64,000 nucleotides of DNA from Bacteroidaceae bacterium (GTDB lineage Bacteria > Bacteroidota > Bacteroidia > Bacteroidales > Bacteroidaceae), in contig JAFXTO010000025.1 of assembly GCA_017535725.1 (NCBI GenBank), forward strand, positions 62,001 through 126,000, in the 5' to 3' direction. Every line of letters begins with the position of its first letter. Position 1 is the stretch's first letter. Under the pieces are notes generated by a model, which did not search any database, was not told the origin of the DNA, and worked only from the letters and a program-made list of their open reading frames with translations. The position numbers and the translations under genes are program-made. Positions 1 to 10,189 of this stretch are shown in pieces.

Positions 1-3000
1 GGTATGCGTTTGTACCCTTGTTCTTGATGGTGTTCTTGCAATCAGCATTGTCATAGACCATGTTAGCCAGCGCAGCAAGCAGGATGCGCGGGTCTCTTTT
101 CTCCGTGATGTCCGAAAGGTCTGCCCAATCGCTCAGTTGACCGTTTCCCGTTGAGCGTCCAGTGACACAAACCATCATGTTATTGCCATTGTTGGTCTGC
201 ATCCACAAATCGCCTCTCTTGTAAGGAGGTGTCGGCACACTACTTTGAACAAAGAAATTCACCTTGCTCGAAGACATCAGCGAGAGAATCCCAGCACGCT
301 CATAGTAGAAATTCTGCCAGTCGTTTTTGAAAACTACGCTGCTTATGGTCGTGTTCCCGCTTGCAGCCAGCGCGGTAGGTGTCCTATTATCGGGGAAGGT
401 ATTAGTGTTTGAGCTTTCCGATGTCGGGTCATCCAAGTACCAGCTTAGAACGTTGTACGCTCTTTCATAGTCCGCTGTACTGATATGGGCATCTATCGCA
501 TTGGCCAATATGATTTCTTTCTCAGATGTGATATTCTCCCACTCGCGCAGTACATTCAGCTTCTCAAAAGGAGTCAGAACACCGTCATCCGCAAAGTCTG
601 ACAGCTGACCAAGTGCATTAGTCGCATCTTCCTGTGCGTCATCTGCCCTGTTCTTTGCATCCTCGGAAAGCAGCGTCAACACCTCAACCCTCGCGGCGTA
701 GAACGCGCCCCAAAGACCTCGGAATGTCTCGCTGTTGATGTTCTCCGTGTTGGAAATATTACTACTTGTCAGCCATGACGGTATGATAGTATTTAGATAT
801 GTGCTTATTGCCGACGGTGGCCACGTCTTCGTGCCGTTTGGCCATTGTGTGCCTCCGTTGAGGTAGGTAAACAAATCCTCAGCCGCACTTTTGTATGTCG
901 CCATGCTTACGCCAGCCGTCGTGCATTTGCTTTGGATTTTGTAGTATTCATGGACTATTGCAGTGAAATCCGAAAGGAGGTCAAGTTTTTCGCTTGGGTC
1001 GAGCTTGCCGTCATTGGCCATGTCGCTGATTTTACCGAGCGCGGTGGTGGCATCGGCCTGCGCTGCATCCGCTAAGTCCTTGGCCTTTTTCGTGATGACC
1101 TCTAACAAGGCGGTGAGTGCCGTCTGATAGGCGTTCCATACGGAATGATACGTCGAGCTGTTGGCCGTCGGCGTGTCAGCCAGCACGGTATCGGTATTCA
1201 TGTTTGCCGCCGTGAGCCATGCGGGGCGGGCTACACCGTTCAAGATGTCATTCGATATGGTGGCCGTGGTGTCATTTGGATTGCCGTTGTTGAGCATGAC
1301 GGCCAATTTCTTATAAGCCGCTACAAGGGCATCGTCCTGTGTGTTCGTGCTCCCGAAATAATCGCTTGCCTGTTCGATGTATTTCTTATATTCGGCGATG
1401 GTTTTAAGCCAGTCGATATACAGAAGCGATTTCTCAGAGCCAGCACTGATTACTCCATCGGAAACAATATCGTCGATTCTGTCATGGGCATTGTCTGCCG
1501 TGGATTGTGCCTTGTCCGTGAGTGCCGTCAGTACAGCCGTGCGGGTGGCGTAGAACTCTGCCCAAAGATTCCTCCATGTGCCGCCCGCGATGGTCTGCGT
1601 GTTGCCCATATTGGCATCCTTAATCCATGCGGGAAGTGTGGAATCTCCAAAGTTGGCCAGTGTCGGCTCAGTCCATGAAGTGCCGCCATTGAGATATGTG
1701 CCAATGGCACGGAAAGCGGTTATATACGGCTCTATCCATACGCTGTATGTGATAATCCAGCTATTGCCGTCTTTGGCCATGTCGAGGATTCCCGACGCAT
1801 AGCCATCCGAATCGGTGTCCATCATTTCATGGTATGCCGCGATGAACTCCCTCTTTACGGTCAACTTCTCGCTTGGGTCAAGCTTGCCGTCATTGGCCAT
1901 GTCGCTGATTTTACCGAGCGCGGTGGTGGCATCGGCCTGCGCTGCATCCGCTAAGTCCTTGGCACATTTTGTTATCTTCTTCAAGAGAGCTGCCAGCGCG
2001 GTATAATAATCATTCCACTTTCCGCGATAGTTCGTCGGTGACGTGATTTCGGTATCCGTTTGCAGGTCTGCAAGCCATGAAGGGGTAGCTATGACCGTGG
2101 AAACATCGGAAACGATGAGGTCTGTGCCACCATTCAGCAGCTTTCCAAGAGCCTTGAAAGCGTTGACGTATTCAGTCAGTTCGGTAGTGATTCCGTAGTC
2201 TGCGGCTTGCTCCTTATATTTGAGGTATTCTTGAACGGCTTTCTGCCAATCGATATACACACGAGTTTTCTCTGCGCCTCCAGTAAGCTTGCCGTCACTG
2301 GCTACGTCTGCAATCTTTTCGAGCGCGTCGATGGTGTCTTGGTCGGTGACATCTTCCCAATAGGCCGTGAATGTAGGAAGAGACTCTTCACTTTCCATCA
2401 GCTGCGGCAATGAGTAGCCGCTGCCCGTGTTTTTGATGTAGTATAGATTCGGCGCACCCTCATCGGCTTCGGGTATTGTCTCACTCCATCCAAGGTAGTT
2501 TATGAGTGCTTCTTTGCCAGAATCCAACTCTTCCCGCGTTACCGATGGCGTATTGAGTGAACGTATATACAGATAATCAGCAACTATCACAACCCATCGC
2601 CATGCGCGTCCGCGATTCGTGGCTGGTGCTTTGAGTGTGTCATAGAACAAATCTTGCGCGTGAAGTATCTGCAATGCCTGCGTAGTCCATTCGGAGGCTG
2701 GGTAGTTGATTTGGTTTGGATGTGCCAGCGTCGGGCGCGGCTCATAGGCTCCAAACCACAGCTCGAACTTCTTATCTGCTTGGTTCTTGATGTCGTTGAT
2801 GGCATCGATAAGGGCTTGCAGCTGGTCATCGATGGAATCGCCATTGCCAGTATTGCCTCCCTCACTATCCACCACGGAATGAAACTCACCATATATGACA
2901 TTCTTCTTCGGGGAGAGCATCAAAGAAGGCTCCGGCAATACGAAATGCTGGCCGTTTGCACCAACATTCGCATACTCATAGATGGCGGGCGAACCCTCCC

Positions 3001-5446
3001 CTTCGACTTGCAGATAGATAATGCCCTGTCGGGCTGCGTCCGTCCAGTTACCGAAGGAAACGATGGTATCTCCAGCTTCGGGATAGTCGCTGTTGAGCGC
3101 GCAGTCCGATGCGGAAATATCTACATACTGGTACTGCTTATCTCCCTTCGATGGGATAGCTCCACGGCCTGTATTGGTGACTCTTCGCCAGTAGTATTTG
3201 TTTGATGTGTTTTGGTGTACACCGCTGTCAATATTGTACGTCCGGCACATGGCTTGGTCGTTGACCCTCCACTTATTGATTGTCGCCGTTGTGCCATCGT
3301 CCGAGTAAAGATAACATCTGAATGTGGCGACGTTGGCAATGCCTCCGATGGTCTTATCCATGACATCGCCATGAGCATCGAGCCAGTCCACATAATAAAG
3401 CTTACTACCAGCAGACGAAAAGACATAGTTTCCACCCAAATAGGAGATTTCGCGGATTTCGAGAGAAGAGAAGAAAGCCTTGATTCGGACAAACAGCTCA
3501 TCGACCTCTAACCGCGTCTTGGTGTTGCCGTTCCCGTCGGCTTGGGATATAAGCTCAAAGCCCTTGCCGAAGACATTGCCCTCGTTACCTCCTACGCTGT
3601 TGTATTGCTCTGTCTGTATGCCCCTGCGCACACCGTTTGCGTCCTTGAACGTCCACAGGGAGCTTAAAATGTCGTTGCGGTTCTTGCGGGGGTATTGTCT
3701 GTCACTTCTTAGAGCTGAATAGACGTTACCCTCAGAGGGCGCGGTGGTGTCGTTTGAGGTGATGATATAGACACTACTTCCACCGCCTCCGATATTGGTG
3801 TAGCTGTTGTTTCTGTAAGCAATGGAATCCTTCGCTTCGTTAATGGCGGCTTCGGTGGCGCGCTTGCTGGAATATGTAGCGGACTCTCCCACGATGATTG
3901 TTGCTTCATCGTAGGGTATATCCAGCTTGTACTCATAGCCTATTACGCGGGAAACCCTGCTCCCTGTGCTGAAATAGACCGAGTTGACAAGCCGAATCCG
4001 CTGACCGAGCGGGAATGTTCCCACCTTGCTATAATTCGGGTCTTGCTGGCCATTGTTCAGTCCGTACATATAATCTGCCATCATCTTGCAGGGGTATGTG
4101 TGCGGGTCTGTCCTCAACTTGGCGGCGTATGTTTCTGCCTTGTCCTTTAGCTCTTCCTCTGCATTGTCGGTGAGGTCTTGCAAGGCTTCAATCTTGGTAG
4201 CATCCCATCCAATGAGGATGAACTTGTTTTGCAGTTCTGGGTACAGGGAATCATTCGGGAGGCTAAGGCCATAAGTGTCATTGATGACAATCTCAAAGAA
4301 CTGCGATTCGGGATTCACGACCTCCGTCTCTACGCCGTTCACGGTCTGCGTAATCTTCTCGGCCACTCCTTTCGGATTGAACACCACATTAAAGGTCATG
4401 CCGTTAAGTTTGCCGCTGGTAAATTCCACCTGTAAATCGGTCTTGGGAAGGATATAGTCCTTGCTGAAAGTGAAGCTGCTGGTCTTGAATCGGTATATCG
4501 TGACCCGCGTAAGCTCTTCGTCATTATTCTCTTCATCGGTGGCCTCTACCGTTGAGCCGTCATCCTTCATCCATTTCTCTACCTCTTCAATGGCGGTGAT
4601 GGCGCTTTCTGTACGCGGAAAGACCTCATCGAAGAAAACGACACCCTCAACTATCTCATCGTCGGTAAGGTTTTCGGCGATGTCAATATATGGTGTGTCC
4701 GATGGGAGCATGAGCCTCTTCTGAACTACACCGTTCAAAAGTACCTGTTCTTCATCTGCCCTGTACCCATTGGGAATGTTGCGCGTTGAGCCAAAGGCAT
4801 AAAAGCGGGTGATTGCGTCCTTACTTGCGTTCTGAGGTGTCATATCCTCCACGTTTACACCCACCTCGAAATCGATGGCTTCGCCGCTCTCTACCTTGCC
4901 GAAATGTATGACGGTATCAGTTATCCACCATTCGATGTTAAAGGCTTCTGCAATCTGCGTCAGCGCATCAAGGAGGTATTTGTTATCAAACTGGATGAAC
5001 ACCGTGCGCTGCGCCTCTTCCAATGACAGGCAAGCGTTATCCAAGGTGTAATGCCAGCCGTGATGCTCCAAGTTGCGCAAGAATACGGCCATGTGGTTGC
5101 CAAGGTTGTCAGTCAATGACCAGCTCGCTTCGTTGCGGTTGTTACTCGGCTCAAACTTGTATAGCTTGTTATTCCACTTGTAGTATGGAGCATTGAATTG
5201 AAGGTCATAGTCATAGCCGCCAGTGTCCTTGTTGTAGGTCGGCTGCTGTGGTTCCGTGATGTAGAACGTTCCCCAATCGGGGTGAGTGATATAGTCACCC
5301 AATCGGATGTTTATCTGCTCGCTGGATGAGAAGACAAGGCGTATATAGTCCTCCTTCATCAGCTCGAAGCGACGGATTGAACCCTCTTCGATGACCACGG
5401 CGTGCGAGATGCCGCCAATTCCTATGATGTTGATTGTAGCTGCCAT
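1..5446 (-). CDS. Phage tail / host-specificity protein, C-terminus off the left edge
   Basis: The minus-strand frame starting at ATG 5446 stays open to the left edge, giving at least 1,815 residues with no stop in view. The N-terminal 300 or so residues (MAATINIIGIGG...) follow a distal-tail-like gene, the place of a baseplate hub or tail-associated protein. From about residue 1050 a module of 135-149 residues recurs five times. Each holds a 'DGxLxPxEKL'-type motif, with the Asp near residues 1051, 1186, 1330, 1479 and 1621, followed by helical Tyr/Gln-rich sequence. Such modular tails usually form fibre-like, receptor-contacting parts. The start overlaps the upstream stop by one base (TAATG), so translation is coupled. 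Its role in host recognition is inferred from position and size. Confidence 0.85.
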   Translation of the reverse strand, partial: MAATINIIGIGGISHAVVIEEGSIRRFELMKEDYIRLVFSSSEQINIRLGDYITHPDWGTFYITEPQQPTYNKDTGGYDYDLQFNAPYYKWNNKLYKFEPSNNRNEASWSLTDNLGNHMAVFLRNLEHHGWHYTLDNACLSLEEAQRTVFIQFDNKYLLDALTQIAEAFNIEWWITDTVIHFGKVESGEAIDFEVGVNVEDMTPQNASKDAITRFYAFGSTRNIPNGYRADEEQVLLNGVVQKRLMLPSDTPYIDIAENLTDDEIVEGVVFFDEVFPRTESAITAIEEVEKWMKDDGSTVEATDEENNDEELTRVTIYRFKTSSFTFSKDYILPKTDLQVEFTSGKLNGMTFNVVFNPKGVAEKITQTVNGVETEVVNPESQFFEIVINDTYGLSLPNDSLYPELQNKFILIGWDATKIEALQDLTDNAEEELKDKAETYAAKLRTDPHTYPCKMMADYMYGLNNGQQDPNYSKVGTFPLGQRIRLVNSVYFSTGSRVSRVIGYEYKLDIPYDEATIIVGESATYSSKRATEAAINEAKDSIAYRNNSYTNIGGGGSSVYIITSNDTTAPSEGNVYSALRSDRQYPRKNRNDILSSLWTFKDANGVRRGIQTEQYNSVGGNEGNVFGKGFELISQADGNGNTKTRLEVDELFVRIKAFFSSLEIREISYLGGNYVFSSAGSKLYYVDWLDAHGDVMDKTIGGIANVATFRCYLYSDDGTTATINKWRVNDQAMCRTYNIDSGVHQNTSNKYYWRRVTNTGRGAIPSKGDKQYQYVDISASDCALNSDYPEAGDTIVSFGNWTDAARQGIIYLQVEGEGSPAIYEYANVGANGQHFVLPEPSLMLSPKKNVIYGEFHSVVDSEGGNTGNGDSIDDQLQALIDAINDIKNQADKKFELWFGAYEPRPTLAHPNQINYPASEWTTQALQILHAQDLFYDTLKAPATNRGRAWRWVVIVADYLYIRSLNTPSVTREELDSGKEALINYLGWSETIPEADEGAPNLYYIKNTGSGYSLPQLMESEESLPTFTAYWEDVTDQDTIDALEKIADVASDGKLTGGAEKTRVYIDWQKAVQEYLKYKEQAADYGITTELTEYVNAFKALGKLLNGGTDLIVSDVSTVIATPSWLADLQTDTEITSPTNYRGKWNDYYTALAALLKKITKCAKDLADAAQADATTALGKISDMANDGKLDPSEKLTVKREFIAAYHEMMDTDSDGYASGILDMAKDGNSWIITYSVWIEPYITAFRAIGTYLNGGTSWTEPTLANFGDSTLPAWIKDANMGNTQTIAGGTWRNLWAEFYATRTAVLTALTDKAQSTADNAHDRIDDIVSDGVISAGSEKSLLYIDWLKTIAEYKKYIEQASDYFGSTNTQDDALVAAYKKLAVMLNNGNPNDTTATISNDILNGVARPAWLTAANMNTDTVLADTPTANSSTYHSVWNAYQTALTALLEVITKKAKDLADAAQADATTALGKISDMANDGKLDPSEKLDLLSDFTAIVHEYYKIQSKCTTAGVSMATYKSAAEDLFTYLNGGTQWPNGTKTWPPSAISTYLNTIIPSWLTSSNISNTENINSETFRGLWGAFYAARVEVLTLLSEDAKNRADDAQEDATNALGQLSDFADDGVLTPFEKLNVLREWENITSEKEIILANAIDAHISTADYERAYNVLSWYLDDPTSESSNTNTFPDNRTPTALAASGNTTISSVVFKNDWQNFYYERAGILSLMSSSKVNFFVQSSVPTPPYKRGDLWMQTNNGNNMMVCVTGRSTGNGQLSDWADLSDITEKRDPRILLAALANMVYDNADCKNTIKNKGTNAY
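991..1084. repeat. 94-bp direct repeat, copy 1, inside tail gene
   Basis: This 94-bp stretch matches 1870-1963 with one mismatch (gggtcG versus gggtcA). It encodes the conserved part of two tail modules (motif DGKLDPSEKL). The other modules have diverged much more, so this pair reflects recent duplication or gene conversion. Confidence 0.9.
1870..1963. repeat. 94-bp direct repeat, copy 2, inside tail gene
   Basis: Second copy of the repeat at 991-1084, in the same orientation and reading frame, 879 bp further along the window. Confidence 0.9.
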
Positions 5447-5850
5447 TATGAACGGTTGTTAGGATTGTACTCTCTCAGCCTCAGAATGAATTTACCCACG
5501 CCCCGCATGAACTGGCTGAACTGCTGACATGAGAGGTATGTGCAATGGTATGTGCCGCTGATTGTAGAAATGACTATCTCCCTACTCTTCAATTCGGCAC
5601 AGAACAAGGCGTACTTCGCCAAGAAATTTGCCTCTGTGTCGGCTGAAATGTTGAGATTGAGCGTGAGGTCGCGCGAATCGACAAAGGTGGCCGCATCCGT
5701 GACCACGCGCATACCATGCTCGACCCTGCTTTTACTGCTGATACGCTCCTTCATGGGTGGCGGTGTCATCAGCTGTGCAAGAGAGCTGGTGTCCATCGTT
5801 ATACCGAAAACGGTATAGGCATCTTTTCCGTTTATAGTGAGTGAGACCAT
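5446..5850 (-). CDS. Distal-tail-like protein
   Basis: This 134-residue protein lies between the tape measure gene and the giant tail protein, where siphophages encode the distal tail (Dit) protein. It is predicted mostly beta (MVSLTINGKDAYTVFGI..., RDLTLNLNIS...) and ends in a basic tail. It has no signal peptide or membrane segment. It starts 1 base after the tape measure stop, and its own stop shares a base with the next ATG, so the three genes are coupled. It is shorter than typical Dit proteins (about 200-250 residues), so a smaller tail-tip adaptor is possible. The call rests on gene order and fold impression, not on a recognised family motif. Confidence 0.6.
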   Translation of the reverse strand: MVSLTINGKDAYTVFGITMDTSSLAQLMTPPPMKERISSKSRVEHGMRVVTDAATFVDSRDLTLNLNISADTEANFLAKYALFCAELKSREIVISTISGTYHCTYLSCQQFSQFMRGVGKFILRLREYNPNNRS

Positions 5851-5851
5851 A

Positions 5852-8800
5852 TTACTTGGTATTCTTGATTATTTCCTTCAATTCCTTATGTAAGTCCTTG
5901 CCTATGCCCCTGCTGACCTCCAAGATGTCTTCGAGGAAGGCGTTATTGGTTATCATCAGATTGCGAATCTCTATGAGGGTGGTGCTATCCTCTCCCATCA
6001 CAGATGATATGGCGTTGAGGGTTGCCAGCATTGCCGTGGCGCACTCGCTGATATTCTCCCCAGCGATTTGCAAGGCGGTGAATCGTCCATTGAGTTCTTG
6101 ACCCGTATCTTCACCCATCGACTGCCATGCACCGACGGAGGGGTTTTGTTCGTAGGCATCTTCTGGCGAATATCCAGCCATCTTGTTTGCCCAATCCCTT
6201 GCTTCCATACCTTCTTGTGATATGTCGGCGTACTCTTGCCGTAAGACATTAAGGCGGTTGGCAAATTCTTCCTCAGATATGTTTGCTCTGTCGGCTATTA
6301 GGTCTCGCAATTTTTGATACCACGTTTCGAGCCTGTCATTTGCACCTCCACTTTCCGCGAGGCGCATATTAAGCAATGCGTTGGAGAGTGTTTTGGAAAT
6401 ATCCTCGGCGAAATCGTCCGCATCGTGTTTGATGTCATCAAGTGCTGACCTAAACTCACTTTTTAGATTTTCGAGAGACAAACCAGTTAGGCGAATCGAT
6501 ATGTTTTTTTCTATCTCATCCTTCTGCCCAGCGAGGCCAATGTAATTCATCAACGCATCCCACGCCTTTTCTCCGTCTTCGCTGTCATCCGTGTGCGCCT
6601 TAACGTCATCAGCTGCATTTTTTATCTGCGCCCATACATTCGGGAGATATGTTTTTATCTCATTAAGCTGTTCGGGTGTCAATCCCCACAACTGACTCGC
6701 GCTGTTAATGTCAGTCGTGCCAAGAAGGGAGTTTATGGCCTCAAAGTCCTTACCTGTCAGCCTATCGTCCAAATAAGCATTGACAGAATGGTGATTATTG
6801 CCCCACCCAATACATTTAGACTGATACAGAGCCATCGCCTCCGACAATGTGCCGGATGCTAAACCCGTCTGCTCTTCAAGAAGCTGGAGTTGTGTATTGT
6901 ATGTTTCAAGAGCCTCTATAAATGAGCCATTCTCCATTTTGTCGGACAGCGCATCAATAGAATCTTTTAGCATATCATACGCCGTAAGCTGCTCCTGTAT
7001 TCTTGTATCGTCAACATGAAATACGTCTATGATTGTTTTTGTAGCACTTACGATGCTATCGCCAAGCTGCGCCAGCGCATTAGTCATTTCATCACCCATT
7101 CCTTGAAAGATGCCCGATAAGTTAGTCTTGAACGCTGCATCAATAGTGGGCGCAAGGTCTTTGATACCAAGGAATACGTTGCTAAACGATGAAAAGTCGA
7201 TGTTTGTTATCGTTTCGATAAATTTTGCCGTCGCCTTCTTTGCGGCATCAAGAGAGGATTCTGAGGTGTTCTTTCTTTCCCGTGCAAGCAAGAGTTCCCT
7301 TTCTGCCGTTCTGATGGATTCTGCGTTTCCTTCCGCCCTCGCCCTGTTTAAGTTTTCCTCTGCGGTAATGACATCTTTCGTGGCCTCCCTAAGCTCATGG
7401 TAAGCATCTTTGAGTGCAACAAAGCCGCCCTTTCTCGATGCCAGCTCTTCGCCAAGCGCAGAAATAGCACTTTGCAACTCCTTAATCTGCTCAATATCCT
7501 CAAAGTTGCCGCTTCTTGACAATGATTCGAGGTTTCTCTTTATCACTTCAAGCTCCTTTGTCGTCCTACTTGCGAGGTTGCCAAAAACAGCCCCCCAGTC
7601 GATAGAGAACTTCACTCGCATCATCTCGACTTCATCGAGGGCTTGTTTCTTCTGCTCTTCGAGGGATTTCTTCGCCCATTCGTTACTTTCCTTTGCAATC
7701 CTCTCATCATATTCGGCAGCAATGGCCAGTTTCTGCTCTTGGTAGGAGCCGTATTCTTTCAAATACTCCAACTGGTATCGCTTATCTTCCTCTTGCAGCT
7801 CGCGCAGTCTTCTTTTTAGCTTTTTGTCATTCGCTTCAAGAGATTGGGTATAGTTGTTCGTTTCCTCTTCGGTATAGTCTGTGTTTACAGAGCTTTCATC
7901 GAAGGTTTTACCCTTGTTTGCTGGGTCGGCATGGAACAAAGTACGGGCATCGTCGATTTTCTTCTGCTTTAAGTCCTCATAGCCACGTTCAATGGCCAGT
8001 TTCTCGCGGTCGAAGTCAAGCTGGTACTGGGCAATTACCTTGTCCGTGGATTCCTCCTGTGCGTCGATGATAGCCTGTCGTGTTTCTATCTCCATGTCCT
8101 CGGCGGCGCGTTTCTCCGCGAGTTTTTGCTTGCGTAGGGTCTCTTCATACTGCTCTTGCGCACGGGCTTCACGCTCGCGCTGCTGCTTCTGCTGTTCGGC
8201 AGTCTTTCCCTTTGACACTGAACCACCGAAAGCCTTATATGCCTTCTCTGCTGCATCGACGGCATCTTGGAGCTTCTTGCGGGCTTTCTCCGCTTCATCC
8301 TTGGTGTATTTGTCGGATGATTTGTCGAAGTCTGCAAGAGCCTTGCGTGCTGCTTGGAGGTCTTTATATAGCTGTGCCTTTTGCTGGGATGGGGTAAGAC
8401 GTGTTTCTGCTCGGCGGTTGATTTCCCATTCGAGGCTTGTTACTTGGTCTTGTAATTCGTCCTTGGAAAATGTGCCAGTAGCACCGCCTGTCTTGACCGT
8501 ACCTTTTACATCTTTCTTTCCTTCCTGTTCTGCCATTCTAATCTTGGCAAGAAGACTGCGGCGCACATTAAGCTGACGTTCCAATTCCTCATTTGACACG
8601 CCAGTTAGGTCTTTGAAGTAGTTACTAACCTCTTCCTTCCGCATCTCGTTGGTTAGCTCTTGTCGGCGGTTCTTCAGCTGAATAAGCTTTGCCGTTTCTT
8701 CGCGGGTTAATGAAGGAGAGGCATATCGCCTTTCAGATGGGGCGAGCTTCTGATAAGCTTCGTAGTTTGCCTTTGCCCTTTCCTCTAATTCGGCTATTTG

Positions 8801-10189
8801 TTTGTTGACATCTTCAAGCTCATTCTTTGCCAGTTTGATACTTTTACCGCTTTCTATTTCGGCAATCTTAGCTTTCCAATAAGCAATATCTTTAAGGGCT
8901 TCTATCTCCGTATTGTATTTTGTAAACAAGTCGGGATATTCTGCCTTTAGCTTTAACATTGCCTCTCGGCGTGTGTCTGTTGACAGGGATTCGTCGCCAG
9001 CTATCCTAATAAGCTCATCCAGCTTATTTCTATGCTCTTCCTCCTTAGCGATAGCCTCTTCCTTCTTGCGGTTGTATTCCTCGGTGGCCTCGTTCACTAA
9101 CTCCTGTTGAGTCTTCATCGTTACCATTACGGCAACCAGTCCGGCTACGGCAGTAGCGACAAGGACATAGGGATTGGCAAGCATGGTCGCATTAAGGGGC
9201 TTTTGGGCTTTCTCGCACAGCACAAGCCAACCATGATGGGCTATTTCGGCAGCCGTCAACGCTCCTGTAGCGGCTGTTTGAAGTGACTGCATGGCGGTGG
9301 CCGTCATAACAGCGGCTTTGTACACTCCATAAGTGGCGACAACACCAGCGATGACCTTGCCGACGCGCTCATAGTTCTCAACCAATGACGACACCACGGA
9401 GAGCGAGCCATTGATGATACCTTCATTCTGCTTGCCGATGTTGTTGAACATAACATCTATGGCATCCTCGATATTCGAGATTTGACCTGTGATGGTCTTC
9501 GATTGTTCCTCCATCAGACCACCGAACTTGCCACCCTCGGATGACATAGAGATAATGGCTTTCTTGAACTCTTCGGCTCCCACCTTGCCAGTGGAAACAA
9601 GCTCTTGCACCTTGTCCTTGGTCACGCCGAACTGCTTTGCCAGCTCTTCGGCCAAGGGAATACCACGACCCATGAACTGCCGCAAGTCCTGTGTGTACAT
9701 CCTTCCCTGCGTGAGAGTCGTACCATACAGATAGACCAAATCACCCAGCGGGAGGGATAGGCCAGCGGCGATGTCGCCAAGCCTCACAAGGGTCTCATTG
9801 ACCTCTTCGGCCTGTACGCCGTAGGCCAATAGCTGCTTTGCGCCGTCGGTGACACCTTTCAAGTCGAAGGGAGTGACAGATGCCGTCTTCGTGAGCTGCT
9901 GCATGAGGGTATTGGCTTTCTCGGCACTGCCAAGCATGGTGTTAAAGGCCACTTCAAGCTGCTGGAACTCTCCACGGATAGAGACAACCTTCTGAATGAA
10001 CTCCTTTGCGGAGAATCCAGCAAGGGAGGCCACAGCCGCCTTTTGTGTGCGTCCGAACATCTGTTCAATGCTCATGCCGCTCTGTTCTATCTGCTGCGCA
10101 GTCTGTCTAACGCCCTCCTGTGCGCCGTGCAGGGCGTTGAGGAAGTTCTTATTGTCACCAGTTATGGGGATATGTAGATTCTCTGCCAT
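5852..10189 (-). CDS. Tail tape measure protein
   Basis: At 1,445 residues this is the longest complete phage gene. The N-terminal 250 residues match the conserved tape-measure N-domain: a helical start (NFLNALHGAQEGVRQTAQQI), then FEAF-like 'FQQLEVAFNTMLGSAEKA', 'DLKGVTDGAKQLLAYG' and 'GIPLAEELAKQFGV'. About residues 280-350 contain Ala/Val-rich hydrophobic stretches usual in tape measures. Residues about 350-900 are long charged coiled coil (Glu/Lys/Arg/Gln). The protein sets tail length, fills the tail lumen and is thought to enter the host membrane during DNA ejection. Its ATG overlaps the upstream stop (TAATG). Length times 1.5 angstrom predicts a tail of roughly 200 nm. Confidence 0.95.
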   Translation of the reverse strand: MAENLHIPITGDNKNFLNALHGAQEGVRQTAQQIEQSGMSIEQMFGRTQKAAVASLAGFSAKEFIQKVVSIRGEFQQLEVAFNTMLGSAEKANTLMQQLTKTASVTPFDLKGVTDGAKQLLAYGVQAEEVNETLVRLGDIAAGLSLPLGDLVYLYGTTLTQGRMYTQDLRQFMGRGIPLAEELAKQFGVTKDKVQELVSTGKVGAEEFKKAIISMSSEGGKFGGLMEEQSKTITGQISNIEDAIDVMFNNIGKQNEGIINGSLSVVSSLVENYERVGKVIAGVVATYGVYKAAVMTATAMQSLQTAATGALTAAEIAHHGWLVLCEKAQKPLNATMLANPYVLVATAVAGLVAVMVTMKTQQELVNEATEEYNRKKEEAIAKEEEHRNKLDELIRIAGDESLSTDTRREAMLKLKAEYPDLFTKYNTEIEALKDIAYWKAKIAEIESGKSIKLAKNELEDVNKQIAELEERAKANYEAYQKLAPSERRYASPSLTREETAKLIQLKNRRQELTNEMRKEEVSNYFKDLTGVSNEELERQLNVRRSLLAKIRMAEQEGKKDVKGTVKTGGATGTFSKDELQDQVTSLEWEINRRAETRLTPSQQKAQLYKDLQAARKALADFDKSSDKYTKDEAEKARKKLQDAVDAAEKAYKAFGGSVSKGKTAEQQKQQREREARAQEQYEETLRKQKLAEKRAAEDMEIETRQAIIDAQEESTDKVIAQYQLDFDREKLAIERGYEDLKQKKIDDARTLFHADPANKGKTFDESSVNTDYTEEETNNYTQSLEANDKKLKRRLRELQEEDKRYQLEYLKEYGSYQEQKLAIAAEYDERIAKESNEWAKKSLEEQKKQALDEVEMMRVKFSIDWGAVFGNLASRTTKELEVIKRNLESLSRSGNFEDIEQIKELQSAISALGEELASRKGGFVALKDAYHELREATKDVITAEENLNRARAEGNAESIRTAERELLLARERKNTSESSLDAAKKATAKFIETITNIDFSSFSNVFLGIKDLAPTIDAAFKTNLSGIFQGMGDEMTNALAQLGDSIVSATKTIIDVFHVDDTRIQEQLTAYDMLKDSIDALSDKMENGSFIEALETYNTQLQLLEEQTGLASGTLSEAMALYQSKCIGWGNNHHSVNAYLDDRLTGKDFEAINSLLGTTDINSASQLWGLTPEQLNEIKTYLPNVWAQIKNAADDVKAHTDDSEDGEKAWDALMNYIGLAGQKDEIEKNISIRLTGLSLENLKSEFRSALDDIKHDADDFAEDISKTLSNALLNMRLAESGGANDRLETWYQKLRDLIADRANISEEEFANRLNVLRQEYADISQEGMEARDWANKMAGYSPEDAYEQNPSVGAWQSMGEDTGQELNGRFTALQIAGENISECATAMLATLNAISSVMGEDSTTLIEIRNLMITNNAFLEDILEVSRGIGKDLHKELKEIIKNTK

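Noticed and set aside
845-4457. Many short plus-strand frames in the first 4.5 kb
   Set aside because: The minus-strand tail gene is open through the whole region, and its repeated modules are in a single frame.
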